From contig CAWJJY010000004.1 of assembly GCA_963843385.1 (NCBI GenBank), positions 62,001-126,000 on the forward strand: DNA of 64,000 nt. Reading direction: 5' to 3'. The position numbers and the translations under genes were made by a program. Of this stretch, positions 25,919 to 34,737 are shown piece by piece. Under the pieces are notes generated by a model. That model saw only the letters and a list, made by a program, of their open reading frames with translations, was not told the DNA's origin and ran no database searches. Position 1 is the first letter of the stretch. Each line of letters opens with the position of its first letter. This DNA is from CAVOHU01 sp963843385 (GTDB taxonomy: Bacteria; Acidobacteriota; Vicinamibacteria; Vicinamibacterales; JAKQTR01).

Positions 25919-26926
25919 TCACCTGATGTGCGAGGCGACGTTGGTCGGCGCGCCAGCTGGCCGGACGGCGTCGAGGCCGGACTCCGACGATGGTGCTCCG
26001 GCCCCGAGCGAGAGCGACAGCGCCGTCGCTCCCAGCACGCCGGCCACCTGCGAGCCGCGGCGCCGGAGCCACGAGAACCTGGGGCGATCGGGCGCCTGGA
26101 GGTCAAGCGTCTCGGCGGCTTTCGCCACCATCTCGTGCGAGACGCGACTGACGCGCGCCGAGTAAGCGCCGAGCAGGCTGCGATCGCACAGCAGGTTGAT
26201 CAGGCGTGGAATCCCGCCCGACAACTGGTGAACCTGCGAAAGCGCTTTCGGCGTGAAGCTGACGCTGGCGGACCCGCCTGCGATGTGGAGCCGGTGGCCG
26301 ACATACGCGGACACCTCATCGCGCGTCAGCGGCTTGAGCTCGTAGCGGATCGACACGCGCTGGTCGAGCTGGCGCAGATCGGGAGACCGCAGCAGGGTGT
26401 GGAGGTTGAGCTGTCCGACGAGGATGATCTGGAGCAGTTTCTCCTTGTCGGTTTCGAGGTTCGAGAGAATGCGCAGCTGCTCCAGCACCTGGAGCGGCAG
26501 GTTCTGCGCCTCGTCGATGATGAGCACGGCGCTCGCCTGGATCGGCAGCAGCCCGAGCAGGAAGTCGTAGAGCGTGTCGATCAGGTCCTGCTTGCTGACG
26601 CCGCTGAGGCGCCCCGCCTTGACGTCCTCGCGCGAGACGACGCCGAAGTCCTGCAGGATGAGCTTGAGCAGGTCGTCTTCGGACAGGAACGGGTTGAGGA
26701 CGAGCGCGGTGAACGTGCGGCGATCGATCTGCTCGAGCAGGGCACGGCACAAGGTCGTCTTCCCCGTCCCGATGTCGCCGGTCACCACGACAAAGCCTTC
26801 CCGGCGGCGAATCGAGTACTGCAGCAACTCGAACGCGTTGGCGTGCGACTCGCTCTTGTAGAAGTACCTCGGATCCGGCGTCAGGCTGAATGGCTTCTCG
26901 GCGAAGCCGAAGAAATCCTCGTACAT
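25919..26926 (-). CDS. ExeA/GspA/MshM-type AAA ATPase
   Basis: 335 residues. Begins MYEDFFGFAEKPFSLTPDP, the hallmark of ExeA-like ATPases; Walker A GDIGTGKTT (50-58), Walker B AVLIIDEAQNLP, sensor-like ILVGQLNL, and the lid GGIPRLINLLCDRSL. A Ser/Gly/Ala tail with a weak hydrophobic stretch follows. The GspA-GspB pair inserts or remodels secretin in some type II systems, and MshM does the same job in MSHA operons. Sits between the secretin and the TPR gene on one strand; AGGGA eight bases before the ATG. Confidence 0.9.
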   Translation of the reverse strand: MYEDFFGFAEKPFSLTPDPRYFYKSESHANAFELLQYSIRRREGFVVVTGDIGTGKTTLCRALLEQIDRRTFTALVLNPFLSEDDLLKLILQDFGVVSREDVKAGRLSGVSKQDLIDTLYDFLLGLLPIQASAVLIIDEAQNLPLQVLEQLRILSNLETDKEKLLQIILVGQLNLHTLLRSPDLRQLDQRVSIRYELKPLTRDEVSAYVGHRLHIAGGSASVSFTPKALSQVHQLSGGIPRLINLLCDRSLLGAYSARVSRVSHEMVAKAAETLDLQAPDRPRFSWLRRRGSQVAGVLGATALSLSLGAGAPSSESGLDAVRPAGAPTNVASHIR

Positions 26927-26962
26927 GGTTGCCGTCCCTGGGTTGGCCGTGCCGTCTCGGGT

Positions 26963-28609
26963 CTACTTGCGGATCGGGGCCTTGGTCTCTTCGTAGAACC
27001 GCTGCTGTTCGCGAACCGCCTCCGCCACGATCTGACCGGGCGTGAGGATGGTCGGCGTCAGCATGATGACCAGGTCCGTCTTCCGCTTCTGCCGATTCTC
27101 ACCGCGGAACAGGCCCCCGAAGAGGGGCACGTCCCCGAGAACAGGCACTTTAGTCTTCTCGACTGTTGCACGTTCCTGCATTAGGCCCGCGATCACGATT
27201 GTTTCACCTTCGTGGACCCGGACCAGGGTGTCGGTCTCCCTGACGCTGATGATGGGCACGGTGTCGCCGAGCCGGGACGTCGCCTGGCCGGTTCGCTCGG
27301 TGATGCTGGGCGTGATGCTGAGGTGGATGATGCCGTCGGCGCTGATCTGCGGCGTGACGCTCAGCGAGACGCCTTCGTTGATCGAACGCGGGGTGACGCT
27401 GGTCTGCAGGATCGCACCCGTGGTGGCATCGACCTGCGTGAAGGTCTCGAAATACACGTCCTGGGTGCCGACCCGAATGACGGCCGGCTCGTTGTTCATC
27501 GCGACGACCTGGGGGCTGGCGAGCACGTTGACCCGGCCCTGCGTGGCAAACGCGGAGAGCACGCCCTTGAAGTCGCGGATGTTCAGGCCCATCGTGAAGG
27601 CGCCGGAGGTCGAGCCTGCCAGCCGCTGCGTCACGGTGGCGCTGTTCGACGCCACCCGGAAGACGGTGTCCCAGTTGATGCCGGCCGAGAACTCGTCACG
27701 CAGCTCGACCTCGACGACCTTCGCCTGGATCTGAACCTGCCGGAGCACCCTCGTCTCGACGGCTTCGAGGTAGGCCGCCACCCTGTCGAGCCGGTCCGGG
27801 TAGTCGGTCATCTGCAACAGGCCGGCCTTCCGATCGAGGTTGTACTTGCCCTCGCTCGAGGCGAGGGTGTCGATGCCCTTGGCAAGCTCCTCGAACATGT
27901 CGGTCCCATCGGTCGCGTAGGAGGTCGCCATCCCGCCGCCCATGCCGCCGCCGAAACCGGCCGTCCCGCCAAACGGCGATGCGCCGCCGCCAAAGCCCAC
28001 ATTGGCTCCGACGCCGGCGCTGAGGGCATTGCTGCCCACGCCTTGCAGCCCGCTCGACACGCCGCGGCTGCCGCCCCGCCTGGTCCCGACGTAGTTGATG
28101 TTGAAGATGCGGGTCTGCAGCTGCTTCTTGAACACCCGCAGCACGTTGTCGCGCATCGTGAACTCGAGACCGATCGGGCGGAGGATCAGGTCGAGGGCCT
28201 GCGTCATGGTGACGTTCTTGAGCTCGCCCGTGAAGCTGCCGTCCACGTCCGGGTCGGCCACCACGCTCAGGTTCGTGTCGCGTACGAGGAGCAGCAGGAG
28301 CTCGCGCACCGCGACCGGCTCCGAGAAGCTCAGCGACATGGCCTGCTCCGCCTCGGGAGAGCGCTGGCGCTCCTCGAGCTTGCTGGTGGTCAGCGGAGGC
28401 AGGCTCGGAACCTGCGGCCCGGCTCCCGGGCGCTGCGGCGTCGCCTGCTGCGCAGCCGGCGGAGACACGACGGGCACAGCTTGTCCCGCCTGCATCCGCG
28501 GTTGCCCCTGGCTTTGAGATTGGGCGACGGCCGACGCGCCCGCCTTACCGATCAGAAGCAGTCCGGCCACAGCCGCCGTCACCGCTGCATTTCGCACCGT
28601 GGTTGCCAT
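26963..28609 (-). CDS. Secretin, MshL/PilQ/GspD family
   Basis: 548 residues from ATG 28609. A signal peptide (AAVTAAVAGLLLIGKAGASAVA) leads to a Gln/Pro-rich stretch. An STN/N0 domain follows (AMSLSFSEPVAVRELLLLLV, then SVVADPDVDGSFTGELKNVTMTQALDLIL). A Gly-rich insert (about 195-235) may be a flexible loop, then the secretin core: VNVLASPQVVAMNNEPAVIRVG, GVSLSVTPQI, LVRVHEGETIVIAGLM, VPVLGDVPLFGGLFRG and KTDLVIMLTPTIL. It forms the outer-membrane gate for the pilus or substrate. A transposon-free cluster order secretin-ExeA-TPR matches mshL-mshM-mshN. Confidence 0.92.
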   Translation of the reverse strand: MATTVRNAAVTAAVAGLLLIGKAGASAVAQSQSQGQPRMQAGQAVPVVSPPAAQQATPQRPGAGPQVPSLPPLTTSKLEERQRSPEAEQAMSLSFSEPVAVRELLLLLVRDTNLSVVADPDVDGSFTGELKNVTMTQALDLILRPIGLEFTMRDNVLRVFKKQLQTRIFNINYVGTRRGGSRGVSSGLQGVGSNALSAGVGANVGFGGGASPFGGTAGFGGGMGGGMATSYATDGTDMFEELAKGIDTLASSEGKYNLDRKAGLLQMTDYPDRLDRVAAYLEAVETRVLRQVQIQAKVVEVELRDEFSAGINWDTVFRVASNSATVTQRLAGSTSGAFTMGLNIRDFKGVLSAFATQGRVNVLASPQVVAMNNEPAVIRVGTQDVYFETFTQVDATTGAILQTSVTPRSINEGVSLSVTPQISADGIIHLSITPSITERTGQATSRLGDTVPIISVRETDTLVRVHEGETIVIAGLMQERATVEKTKVPVLGDVPLFGGLFRGENRQKRKTDLVIMLTPTILTPGQIVAEAVREQQRFYEETKAPIRK

Positions 28610-28748
28610 CGTCACCGTTCCTGGATCGAGTCCTTTCCCGCTGGCCTGTTTGTCGGTGGATCCGCTTCAGGACCTTAGAGTTGCGGGCGATCGCGTGCAG
28701 AACTGGGCACCGTCCGGCAGCGACAGCCTGTCACCCTGGAATGGTCTT

Positions 28749-30257
28749 CTAGCGCCTGGAGCGCACGAACTGCACGACGCCGGCAACGAGGGGAATCAGA
28801 GGCAGCAACCCGAGATTGAGGATGTACATGAACAGGCGGGTGCGCTCGGTCAACTCGGTACGGCGGTTCTGGCGGTCCAGCACGCTCACGACGCGTGCCT
28901 CTTCCTGCCCTGCCAGCCACGCCACGGTGCGGACGAAGAAGTCCCGGTTTCCCTGGCGGCCGAGGTAGCTGTTGCTGATGAAGTCCGAGTCGCCGAAGAC
29001 GACCAGCCGGGTTTCGCCGCTCAGCATCGGGGGCTCGCCCTGCCGCCTGTCGGGTTCCGTGCGCCACGACGCGGCGATCGCGATCGCGAAGGGGCCCCGC
29101 CGATCACGGCCCTCGCGGAATCCGGTGGACTCCCGGACGAGGTCTACGCGCTCGAAGCTCTGGCGGCCACTCCACGCGAGCACCCTCGATTGGTCCTCGC
29201 ACATGAGCGGAACGGCACGGTCGTAGAGTGTGGCAACCCCGAAGCCGCGCGTGATCGGATGGTCACCGTACGCGAATGCGAGCGGCGTTTCGGGGGTTCC
29301 GCCGACGGATCGCGCCGCGGGGCTCTCCTCGATGACGACCCCGGTGCCGGTGGTGACCGAGAACTTCTTCAACCACCCGGCCATCGCGGGGGTCGGCACC
29401 GGATCGATCAGGAGCGCGACGGGTCCGCCGCGGGCCATGTATCGATCGATGCGTGCGAGCTCCCCAGGCTGCACGTCGGTCTTCACGCCTGCGATGATCA
29501 GGGCCGCGCACGTCGAGGGAACGTCTCCATCCAGAAGGGCGATCGAATCGACCGAGAAGTTCGACGCGGTCAGGACCCCCGCGAGGCGCGAGAGTCCGGC
29601 CCCGCTCTGGTCCGACAGATCGTGTTCGCCCTCGCCGCTGGCGAAGCAGATGACCGGCTCGACCTCGCTCGTCGCCTGCACGATGGCCGTCGACAGCGCG
29701 GCTTCCGTCGTTCGTTCGACCTTCCGGAACTTTTTCCCTGCGTTGACGACGATGGTCCCGGGACGAAGGACGCCGTAGTCCCGGGCCTCTTGCGGCGCCT
29801 GTTCCGCGTCGACAAACCTTGTGCTCACGCGGCGCGACGCTCTCGCGAAGGCGGACAGGACATCGCCGATGGCCGGGTCGGGGTTCCTGCCGAACTGGGA
29901 AAGCGTCACGTCCTGCTTCAGCCCAGACAGCATCGACCTGGTCTCGGGACTGAGCGTATTGCGCCCGGACTGGGTCCAATCGAACTCGGCCTGGCGCAGG
30001 AACGCCACGGCATTGATCGCCACCAGCACCGCCAGGAGCAGCACGATCGACAGCGCGGTGTTCATGGCGAAGACGCCGCCTGGCTCCGCGAACCACTCGC
30101 GCACCTCGTGCCAGTTGGCCGCGAGGCTGACGCAGACGATCGCGACGCCGCCGATGGCCAGCGTCAGTCCGGTCGTGTCCCACTTCCCGATCAGCGCGGA
30201 CCTGAAGGCGCCGGCTATCAGCAGCAGGGCTCCGGGCAGGTAGGAGTACTTCTTCAT
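28749..30257 (-). CDS. GldG-family ABC-associated substrate-domain protein
   Basis: 502 residues, ATG 30257 overlapping the permease stop (ATGA). N-terminal membrane segments (LPGALLLIAGAFRSALIG, LTLAIGGVAIVCVSLAA, NTALSIVLLLAVLVAINAVAFL) lead to a large periplasmic part that begins FDWTQSGRNTLSPETRSMLSGL, the conserved opening of GldG/DUF4350-like domains. It includes ICFASGEGEHDLSD, ALIIAGVKTDVQPGE, GPVALLIDP and VVFGDSDFISNSYLG. A C-terminal membrane helix follows (LNLGLLPLIPLVAGVVQFV). In Flavobacteria GldA/F/G serve gliding; elsewhere these operons are of unknown function. Confidence 0.87.
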   Translation of the reverse strand: MKKYSYLPGALLLIAGAFRSALIGKWDTTGLTLAIGGVAIVCVSLAANWHEVREWFAEPGGVFAMNTALSIVLLLAVLVAINAVAFLRQAEFDWTQSGRNTLSPETRSMLSGLKQDVTLSQFGRNPDPAIGDVLSAFARASRRVSTRFVDAEQAPQEARDYGVLRPGTIVVNAGKKFRKVERTTEAALSTAIVQATSEVEPVICFASGEGEHDLSDQSGAGLSRLAGVLTASNFSVDSIALLDGDVPSTCAALIIAGVKTDVQPGELARIDRYMARGGPVALLIDPVPTPAMAGWLKKFSVTTGTGVVIEESPAARSVGGTPETPLAFAYGDHPITRGFGVATLYDRAVPLMCEDQSRVLAWSGRQSFERVDLVRESTGFREGRDRRGPFAIAIAASWRTEPDRRQGEPPMLSGETRLVVFGDSDFISNSYLGRQGNRDFFVRTVAWLAGQEEARVVSVLDRQNRRTELTERTRLFMYILNLGLLPLIPLVAGVVQFVRSRR

Positions 30258-31051
30258 GATCGCCTGAATCTGATCGATTCGACGGAGCGCTGGGCCAGGA
30301 ACAGGCCGAGCCCGATCATCGACACGAAGAAGGTGATGTCCGCCAGGCTCATCAGACCGCGCGTCGAGTTCTGGTGGTGCAGGCCGAGAGACAGGTAATT
30401 CAGGACGTTGTCCCAGTAGGGATGGCTCGTAGACGAGCCTGAGTCCAGGAACGACAGCGTCACCAGCAGCCCGTAGGTCCCTAAGGCAGACACCAGCACA
30501 CTCTCGCACAGCGACGAAATGAAGAGCCCGATCGCGATCTCGACGCCGGCGAGCAGCAGCAGGCCGGTGTAGCCGCTCGCGACAACGCCAGGCTCCCACT
30601 CGCCCCCTTGAATCAGGAACGTCATCATCGGAGCGGTGAACAGCAGCATCAGGACAGCGAGGCCGAACGCGCCGAGGAACTTCCCGGCGATGACCTCCCA
30701 CGCGCGAACCGGTGAGGTTACCAGCAGCTCGAGGGTCCCTTTCCGCCGCTCTTCCGCGATGAGGCCCATGGTCAGCAACGGGACGACCAGCATCAGCACG
30801 AAGGCTTCGTTGCGGAAGAAGTCGCCGAGGACCTGCGTGGGCACGTCGATCTGGAAGTCGGAGCGGCCGGTCTTCTGAAGCTGGGCGTCGAGCTGCGCGG
30901 CGGTTCGGACGTAGTAGGTGAGCATGTTCGAGAAGAACACGCCGGAGACGAACGTGAACATCGCGACTGCCGCGTAGGCAACAGGCGAAACGAAGTAGGA
31001 GCCCAGCTCCCGGCGCGCGATCGCGACGAGGTGGCGCATCGACGTCGTCAC
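30254..31051 (-). CDS. ABC-2 type permease, GldF-like
   Basis: 265 residues; GTG 31051 overlaps the ATPase stop as GTGA, while ATG 31039 with AAGGAG upstream is a possible shorter start. Opens with ARRELGSYFVSPVAYAA, the GldF signature, followed by six hydrophobic segments including LMLVVPLLTMGLIAEERRKGTLELLVTSPV, where the cytoplasmic EERRKGTLELL coupling loop is typical of ABC-2 exporters. It pairs with the ATPase upstream and GldG downstream. Confidence 0.88.
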   Translation of the reverse strand: MTTSMRHLVAIARRELGSYFVSPVAYAAVAMFTFVSGVFFSNMLTYYVRTAAQLDAQLQKTGRSDFQIDVPTQVLGDFFRNEAFVLMLVVPLLTMGLIAEERRKGTLELLVTSPVRAWEVIAGKFLGAFGLAVLMLLFTAPMMTFLIQGGEWEPGVVASGYTGLLLLAGVEIAIGLFISSLCESVLVSALGTYGLLVTLSFLDSGSSTSHPYWDNVLNYLSLGLHHQNSTRGLMSLADITFFVSMIGLGLFLAQRSVESIRFRRS

Positions 31052-32004
31052 TCCTTCCCGTCACCCTGGGTCAGCTTCAGGAAGATCTCCTGGAGCGACA
31101 GGGACTGGCCCGCCAGCCCGAGCAGGCGCCACCCTCTCGACACGACGAGATCGGCAGCTTCGGCACGCAGGTCGGTACCGACGGGGCTCTCCAGCCTCAC
31201 CAGCCAGGTATCGTTCGGTCCGCTCTCGACGGCTATCCGTCCCGCACCCGTCACCGTCTCGAACGCCTGCCGAACGAGCTCGGCAGCGCCAGCGGCGGCG
31301 GGAACGGCGAGCTCAACGCTGACGACTTCCTGGGAGCGAAGCCGCCCGCTCAGATTGGCCGGCGTATCGACGGCCAGAATGCGGCCGTGGTCGACGATGA
31401 TCACCCGATCGGCGACCTCGCTGGCCTCGGGCAGGATGTGGGTCGACAGGATGACCGTGTGGCTGCCCTTGAGCTCGGCGATCAGGTTTCGCACCTCCGC
31501 CCGCTGCCTGGGATCGAGACTCGACGTCGGCTCGTCGAGAACCAGCACGGCGGGCTCGTGCACGATCGCCTGCGCGAGGCCCACCCGCTGCCTGAATCCC
31601 TTCGACAGGCTGCCGATGCGCAGGCCTGCGACCTCCGACAGGCGCGCGCGCTCGATCGCGCGATCGACGGCGGCGCGCCTCCGCGCCGGGGGCACGTCCT
31701 TCAGCTCCGACACGTATGCGAGATAACCCCGAACGGTCATCTCGGGATACAGCGGCGGGTTCTCGGGCAGGTAACCGATGCGGCGTTTCGCCTCGATCGG
31801 ATGGTCGTACAGGTCGAACCCTCCGACCCGGACACGGCCCTTGCTCGGCGGCAAGTACCCGGTGACCATCCGCATCGTCGTCGTCTTGCCCGCGCCGTTT
31901 GGACCGAGAAAGCCGAGCACCTCTCCCGCCTCGACCTCGAAGCTCAGGTCGTCGACGGCCACGTGGCGGCCGTACTTCTTGGTGAGATGGGAGACAGCGA
32001 TCAC
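31048..32004 (-). CDS. ABC transporter ATP-binding protein, GldA-like
   Basis: 318 residues starting at GTG 32004, overlapping the upstream stop (GTGA). GPNGAGKTTTMRMVTGYLPP (Walker A), GYLPENPPLYPEMTV (Q-loop region), LSKGFRQRVGLAQAI (signature), LVLDEPTSSLDPRQ (Walker B) and LSTHILPEA (H-loop) are complete. A C-terminal extension of about 100 residues with a small alpha/beta fold is usual for ABC-2 ATPases. Drives the permease encoded next. Confidence 0.92.
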   Translation of the reverse strand: MIAVSHLTKKYGRHVAVDDLSFEVEAGEVLGFLGPNGAGKTTTMRMVTGYLPPSKGRVRVGGFDLYDHPIEAKRRIGYLPENPPLYPEMTVRGYLAYVSELKDVPPARRRAAVDRAIERARLSEVAGLRIGSLSKGFRQRVGLAQAIVHEPAVLVLDEPTSSLDPRQRAEVRNLIAELKGSHTVILSTHILPEASEVADRVIIVDHGRILAVDTPANLSGRLRSQEVVSVELAVPAAAGAAELVRQAFETVTGAGRIAVESGPNDTWLVRLESPVGTDLRAEAADLVVSRGWRLLGLAGQSLSLQEIFLKLTQGDGKE

Positions 32005-32522
32005 GACATTGCGTTATCGTGCCCGTCTCCCGGGCTCGGGGATGCGGGAGCGACCTTGCGCTTGAAGAGTACCGCGCCGAGCAACCCGCCGAGCGTCGAG
32101 AAGATGGCGCCGGCAACGAGCATGAACAGGAAGCCGAACACGGCTTTCAGCACCGTGCCGGTCGTCCCGCCCATGTTGGCGAGCAGGCTGCGCATCTCCT
32201 GCGGCACGTCCTGCGAGGACTCGACGACCTGCTGGACGAACCGCTGCTGGATTGGCCCGAGCAGCATGTTGAGTGGCAGCGAGACGACGGCGAAGATGAA
32301 CGCCCCGAACACGCCGGCGAGCAGACCGCTCAGCGCGCCGTCGCCGCTGGTGATGGCCACGCCGGGCGGCGCTCCGGCCTGGAGGACGTACGCGGCGACC
32401 ATGCCGCCGCTGATCACCCAGATGCAGCAGCAGTTGGCCACGTTGATGAAGGGCAGGGCGGACAACACGCCCATCGTCGCCCCGCCCCAGAGTGCCGCCA
32501 CCAGCGTCGCGTTCGGTTTCAT
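32001..32522 (-). CDS. Conserved membrane protein of unknown function
   Basis: 173 residues. Four hydrophobic segments: LVAALWGGATMGVLSALPFINVANCCCIWVI at the start, then GALSGLLAGVFGAFIFAVVSLPLNMLL, and a closing VLKAVFGFLFMLVAGAIFSTLGGLLGAVLF. The triple cysteine NVANCCCIW within the first membrane region is distinctive. First gene of a four-gene operon in which every junction is a 4-base overlap with the GldA/F/G genes, so a role with that transporter is likely. I do not recognise the family by name. Confidence 0.78.
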   Translation of the reverse strand: MKPNATLVAALWGGATMGVLSALPFINVANCCCIWVISGGMVAAYVLQAGAPPGVAITSGDGALSGLLAGVFGAFIFAVVSLPLNMLLGPIQQRFVQQVVESSQDVPQEMRSLLANMGGTTGTVLKAVFGFLFMLVAGAIFSTLGGLLGAVLFKRKVAPASPSPGDGHDNAMS

Positions 32523-32567
32523 GGGTGTGCTCCGCCGAAGGATTACCCCGTGATGGCCACGCGGTCT

Positions 32568-33881
32568 CTAGTCGTAGTACTCCGCACCCAGATGTGTGAT
32601 CAGTTCCTCGCCCTTCAGGTAGCGCAACGTGTTCTTCAGCTTCATCGACTGGATGAAGAGGTCGTGTTCCGGGTAGAGATTGGTGCCGTGCATCGGGCTC
32701 TTGAAGAAGAACGAGAGCCACTCCTGGATGCCGCTCCACCCGGCGCGGCGGGCCAGGTCGAGGAACAGCACGAGATCGAGAACGATCGGCGCCGCCAGGA
32801 TGCTGTCGCGGCACAGGAAGTTGATCTTGAGCTGCATCGGATAGCCGAGCCAGCCGAACAGGTCGATGTTGTCCCAGCCCTCTTTGTTGTCGCCGCGCGG
32901 CGGATAGTAGTTGATCCGCACGAGGTGGCACAGATCGCGGTAGAGGGTCGGGTACAGGTCCGGCTGGAGGATGTAGTCGAGGACCGATTTCTTGCTCTCC
33001 TCCTTCGTCTTGAACGACTCGGGATCGTCGAGCACTTCGCCGTCGCGGTTGCCGAGGATATTGGTCGAGTACCATCCCCTGACGCCGAGCAGGCGCGCCT
33101 TCAGCCCGGGTGCGATCACCGTCTTGAGCAGGGTCTGCCCGGTCTTGAAGTCCTTGCCCGCCAGCGGGAGCTGCTGCGCGTGCGCCAGCTCGATCAACGC
33201 CGGGATGTCGACCGTCAGATTCGGCGCGCCGTTGGCGAACGGAATGCCCTCCTTGAGCGCGGCGTACGCGTAGACCATCGACGACGGGATCGAGAATTCG
33301 TTGGCCTCCAGGGCCTTCTCGAACGTCTGAACCGACTGGTGCGCAGCCGACTCGGTCATGAAGATCTCGGTGCTGCCGCACCAGATCATGACCATCCGGT
33401 CCAGGCCGTTGTCGCGCTTGAAGGCCCGGATGTCCTCGCGCAGCTGCTCGGCCAGATCGCGCTTGTTCTTTCCCTTCTTGACGTTGGGTCCATCGAGGCG
33501 CTTGACGTACTGGCGGTCGAACACGGCCTTCATCGGCCTGATGGCCTGCAGCTCGGGCTTGAGCTGATCGAGCAGCTTGTCCTCGAGCACGCCCGCATGT
33601 TTGGCCGACTCGTAGCAGTTGTCCTCGAAGATGTCCCACCCGCCGAACACGATGTCATCGAGGCCGGCAAGCGGTACGAAGTCCTTCACCAGCGGGGTCC
33701 GCCCCTCGGTCCGCTTGCCGAGGCGTATGGTCCCCATCTGGGTCATTGATCCGATCGGCGACGCGATGCCCTTACGAACGGCCTGAACGCCGGCAATGAA
33801 GGTGGTACTGACGGCACCAAGACCGACCAGCAGGATGCCGAGCTTTCCCTGCGGCTGGGCGATAGCAAGTGGTTGTTTCAC
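32568..33881 (-). CDS. ino1: Inositol-3-phosphate synthase (myo-inositol-1-phosphate synthase)
   Basis: 437 residues. Converts glucose-6-phosphate to inositol-3-phosphate using NAD. The N-terminal dinucleotide fold reads ILLVGLGAVSTTFIAGV, then MTQMGTIRLGKR, FVPLAGLDDIVFGGWDIF, WCGSTEIFM, VPFANGAPN-type text (GIPFANGAPNLTVD), GKDFKTGQTLLKTVIAPGLKARLLGVRGWYSTNILGNRDG with the catalytic Lys region, and KINFLCRDSILAAPIVLDLVLFLDLA. It is the bacterial form, shorter than yeast Ino1. The product feeds phosphatidylinositol or inositol solutes. It starts 44 bp after its divergent-side neighbour; no operon partner for inositol metabolism is visible. Confidence 0.93.
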   Translation of the reverse strand: MKQPLAIAQPQGKLGILLVGLGAVSTTFIAGVQAVRKGIASPIGSMTQMGTIRLGKRTEGRTPLVKDFVPLAGLDDIVFGGWDIFEDNCYESAKHAGVLEDKLLDQLKPELQAIRPMKAVFDRQYVKRLDGPNVKKGKNKRDLAEQLREDIRAFKRDNGLDRMVMIWCGSTEIFMTESAAHQSVQTFEKALEANEFSIPSSMVYAYAALKEGIPFANGAPNLTVDIPALIELAHAQQLPLAGKDFKTGQTLLKTVIAPGLKARLLGVRGWYSTNILGNRDGEVLDDPESFKTKEESKKSVLDYILQPDLYPTLYRDLCHLVRINYYPPRGDNKEGWDNIDLFGWLGYPMQLKINFLCRDSILAAPIVLDLVLFLDLARRAGWSGIQEWLSFFFKSPMHGTNLYPEHDLFIQSMKLKNTLRYLKGEELITHLGAEYYD

Positions 33882-33966
33882 GGCGTAGAACTATATCACG
33901 CCGTTATTTCACCGGCAGGCACCGGGATTCCGGCCCCGAGGAGGCTTCGTGCGGATCGATTGGCGG

Positions 33967-34527
33967 TCACGGACCGGCAGGTCGGAATCCCTCGACGAAG
34001 GTCAGGCCCTCGCGTTCAGCCAGGAGTCGGACAGGCCGAAATCCCGCCTGCTCGAGCGCACGAAGCAGCGTGGAACCGGCCGTCCCGGCTGAGGTGCGCT
34101 CGACGCCGATGAGCGCGCCTGCGCCCCGCTCTCCGTGGAGAATGGCCACCAGCCTCGCGCCCGCGCGACACACCCGGTACACTTCACGGAGGCACGCCTG
34201 GCCCTCGCTCGGCGACCCGGCGATCACGCTGCCATCCACCGTCGCGACATCGAACGATTGTGAGCCGAGCGAGTTCGCCCACCCCGCGGCATGTTCAACC
34301 TCCATCAGGACGCCTTCCGACGCCGCGGCCTGCTCGATGGCCCGCGCAGAAGCCTTGTCCGGCGCAACGGCACACGCGCGTCCGGTCAGACCCACCTTGG
34401 TCGCCAATGCCGCGAACATGGCCGGGTCTCCCGATCCGAAGCAGACGAGCCGCTCGCCCATCTGAACGCCCACCATCGCAAGCACCATCTCGCGCCGGCC
34501 GCGTGCCTTTCGAAAGATCCTGAACAT
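33967..34527 (-). CDS. Small SAM-methyltransferase-like protein
   Basis: 186 residues from ATG 34527. A Rossmann-like order can be traced: MVGVQMGERLVCFGSGDPAMFAALA (motif I region, with GSGDP in place of GxGxG), ACAVAPDKASARAIEQAA, then SFDVATVDGSVI, and REVYRVCRAGARLVAILHG, typical of class I methyltransferases after strand 5. It is shorter than usual and the glycine motif is weak, so it may be a degenerate or non-enzymatic member. No clear ribosome site. The frame is open far upstream but that part is antisense to the gene at 34738. Confidence 0.65.
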   Translation of the reverse strand: MFRIFRKARGRREMVLAMVGVQMGERLVCFGSGDPAMFAALATKVGLTGRACAVAPDKASARAIEQAAASEGVLMEVEHAAGWANSLGSQSFDVATVDGSVIAGSPSEGQACLREVYRVCRAGARLVAILHGERGAGALIGVERTSAGTAGSTLLRALEQAGFRPVRLLAEREGLTFVEGFRPAGP

Positions 34528-34737
34528 GAGCGGTATCTTACGCTGGCTGCCCCGATCTCGCCACCGGGCCGGCAGACCCCACAGGATGGACTCCGAATGA
34601 AGGCCGCCCCAACCGGCTGCGTGTTCGAAGTGTCTCACTGTCCATCGGCCGCGTGACCCCGTGTGTCCGGCACGCAAGTTTGAGAAGACATCGGCCGAAA
34701 AGGGAAAAGTACGCCGCGAGCGCTCTCGAATCGCCGG

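Noticed and set aside
28749..31064. Single long minus frame linking GldF and GldG regions
   Set aside because: Its first 260 residues are the wrong frame over the permease; GldG starts at 30257 with an ATGA overlap.
32019..33749. 576-codon plus-strand frame opposite the inositol-phosphate synthase gene
   Set aside because: Antisense shadow of ino1; composition is Arg/Glu/Val-rich with no recognisable motifs.
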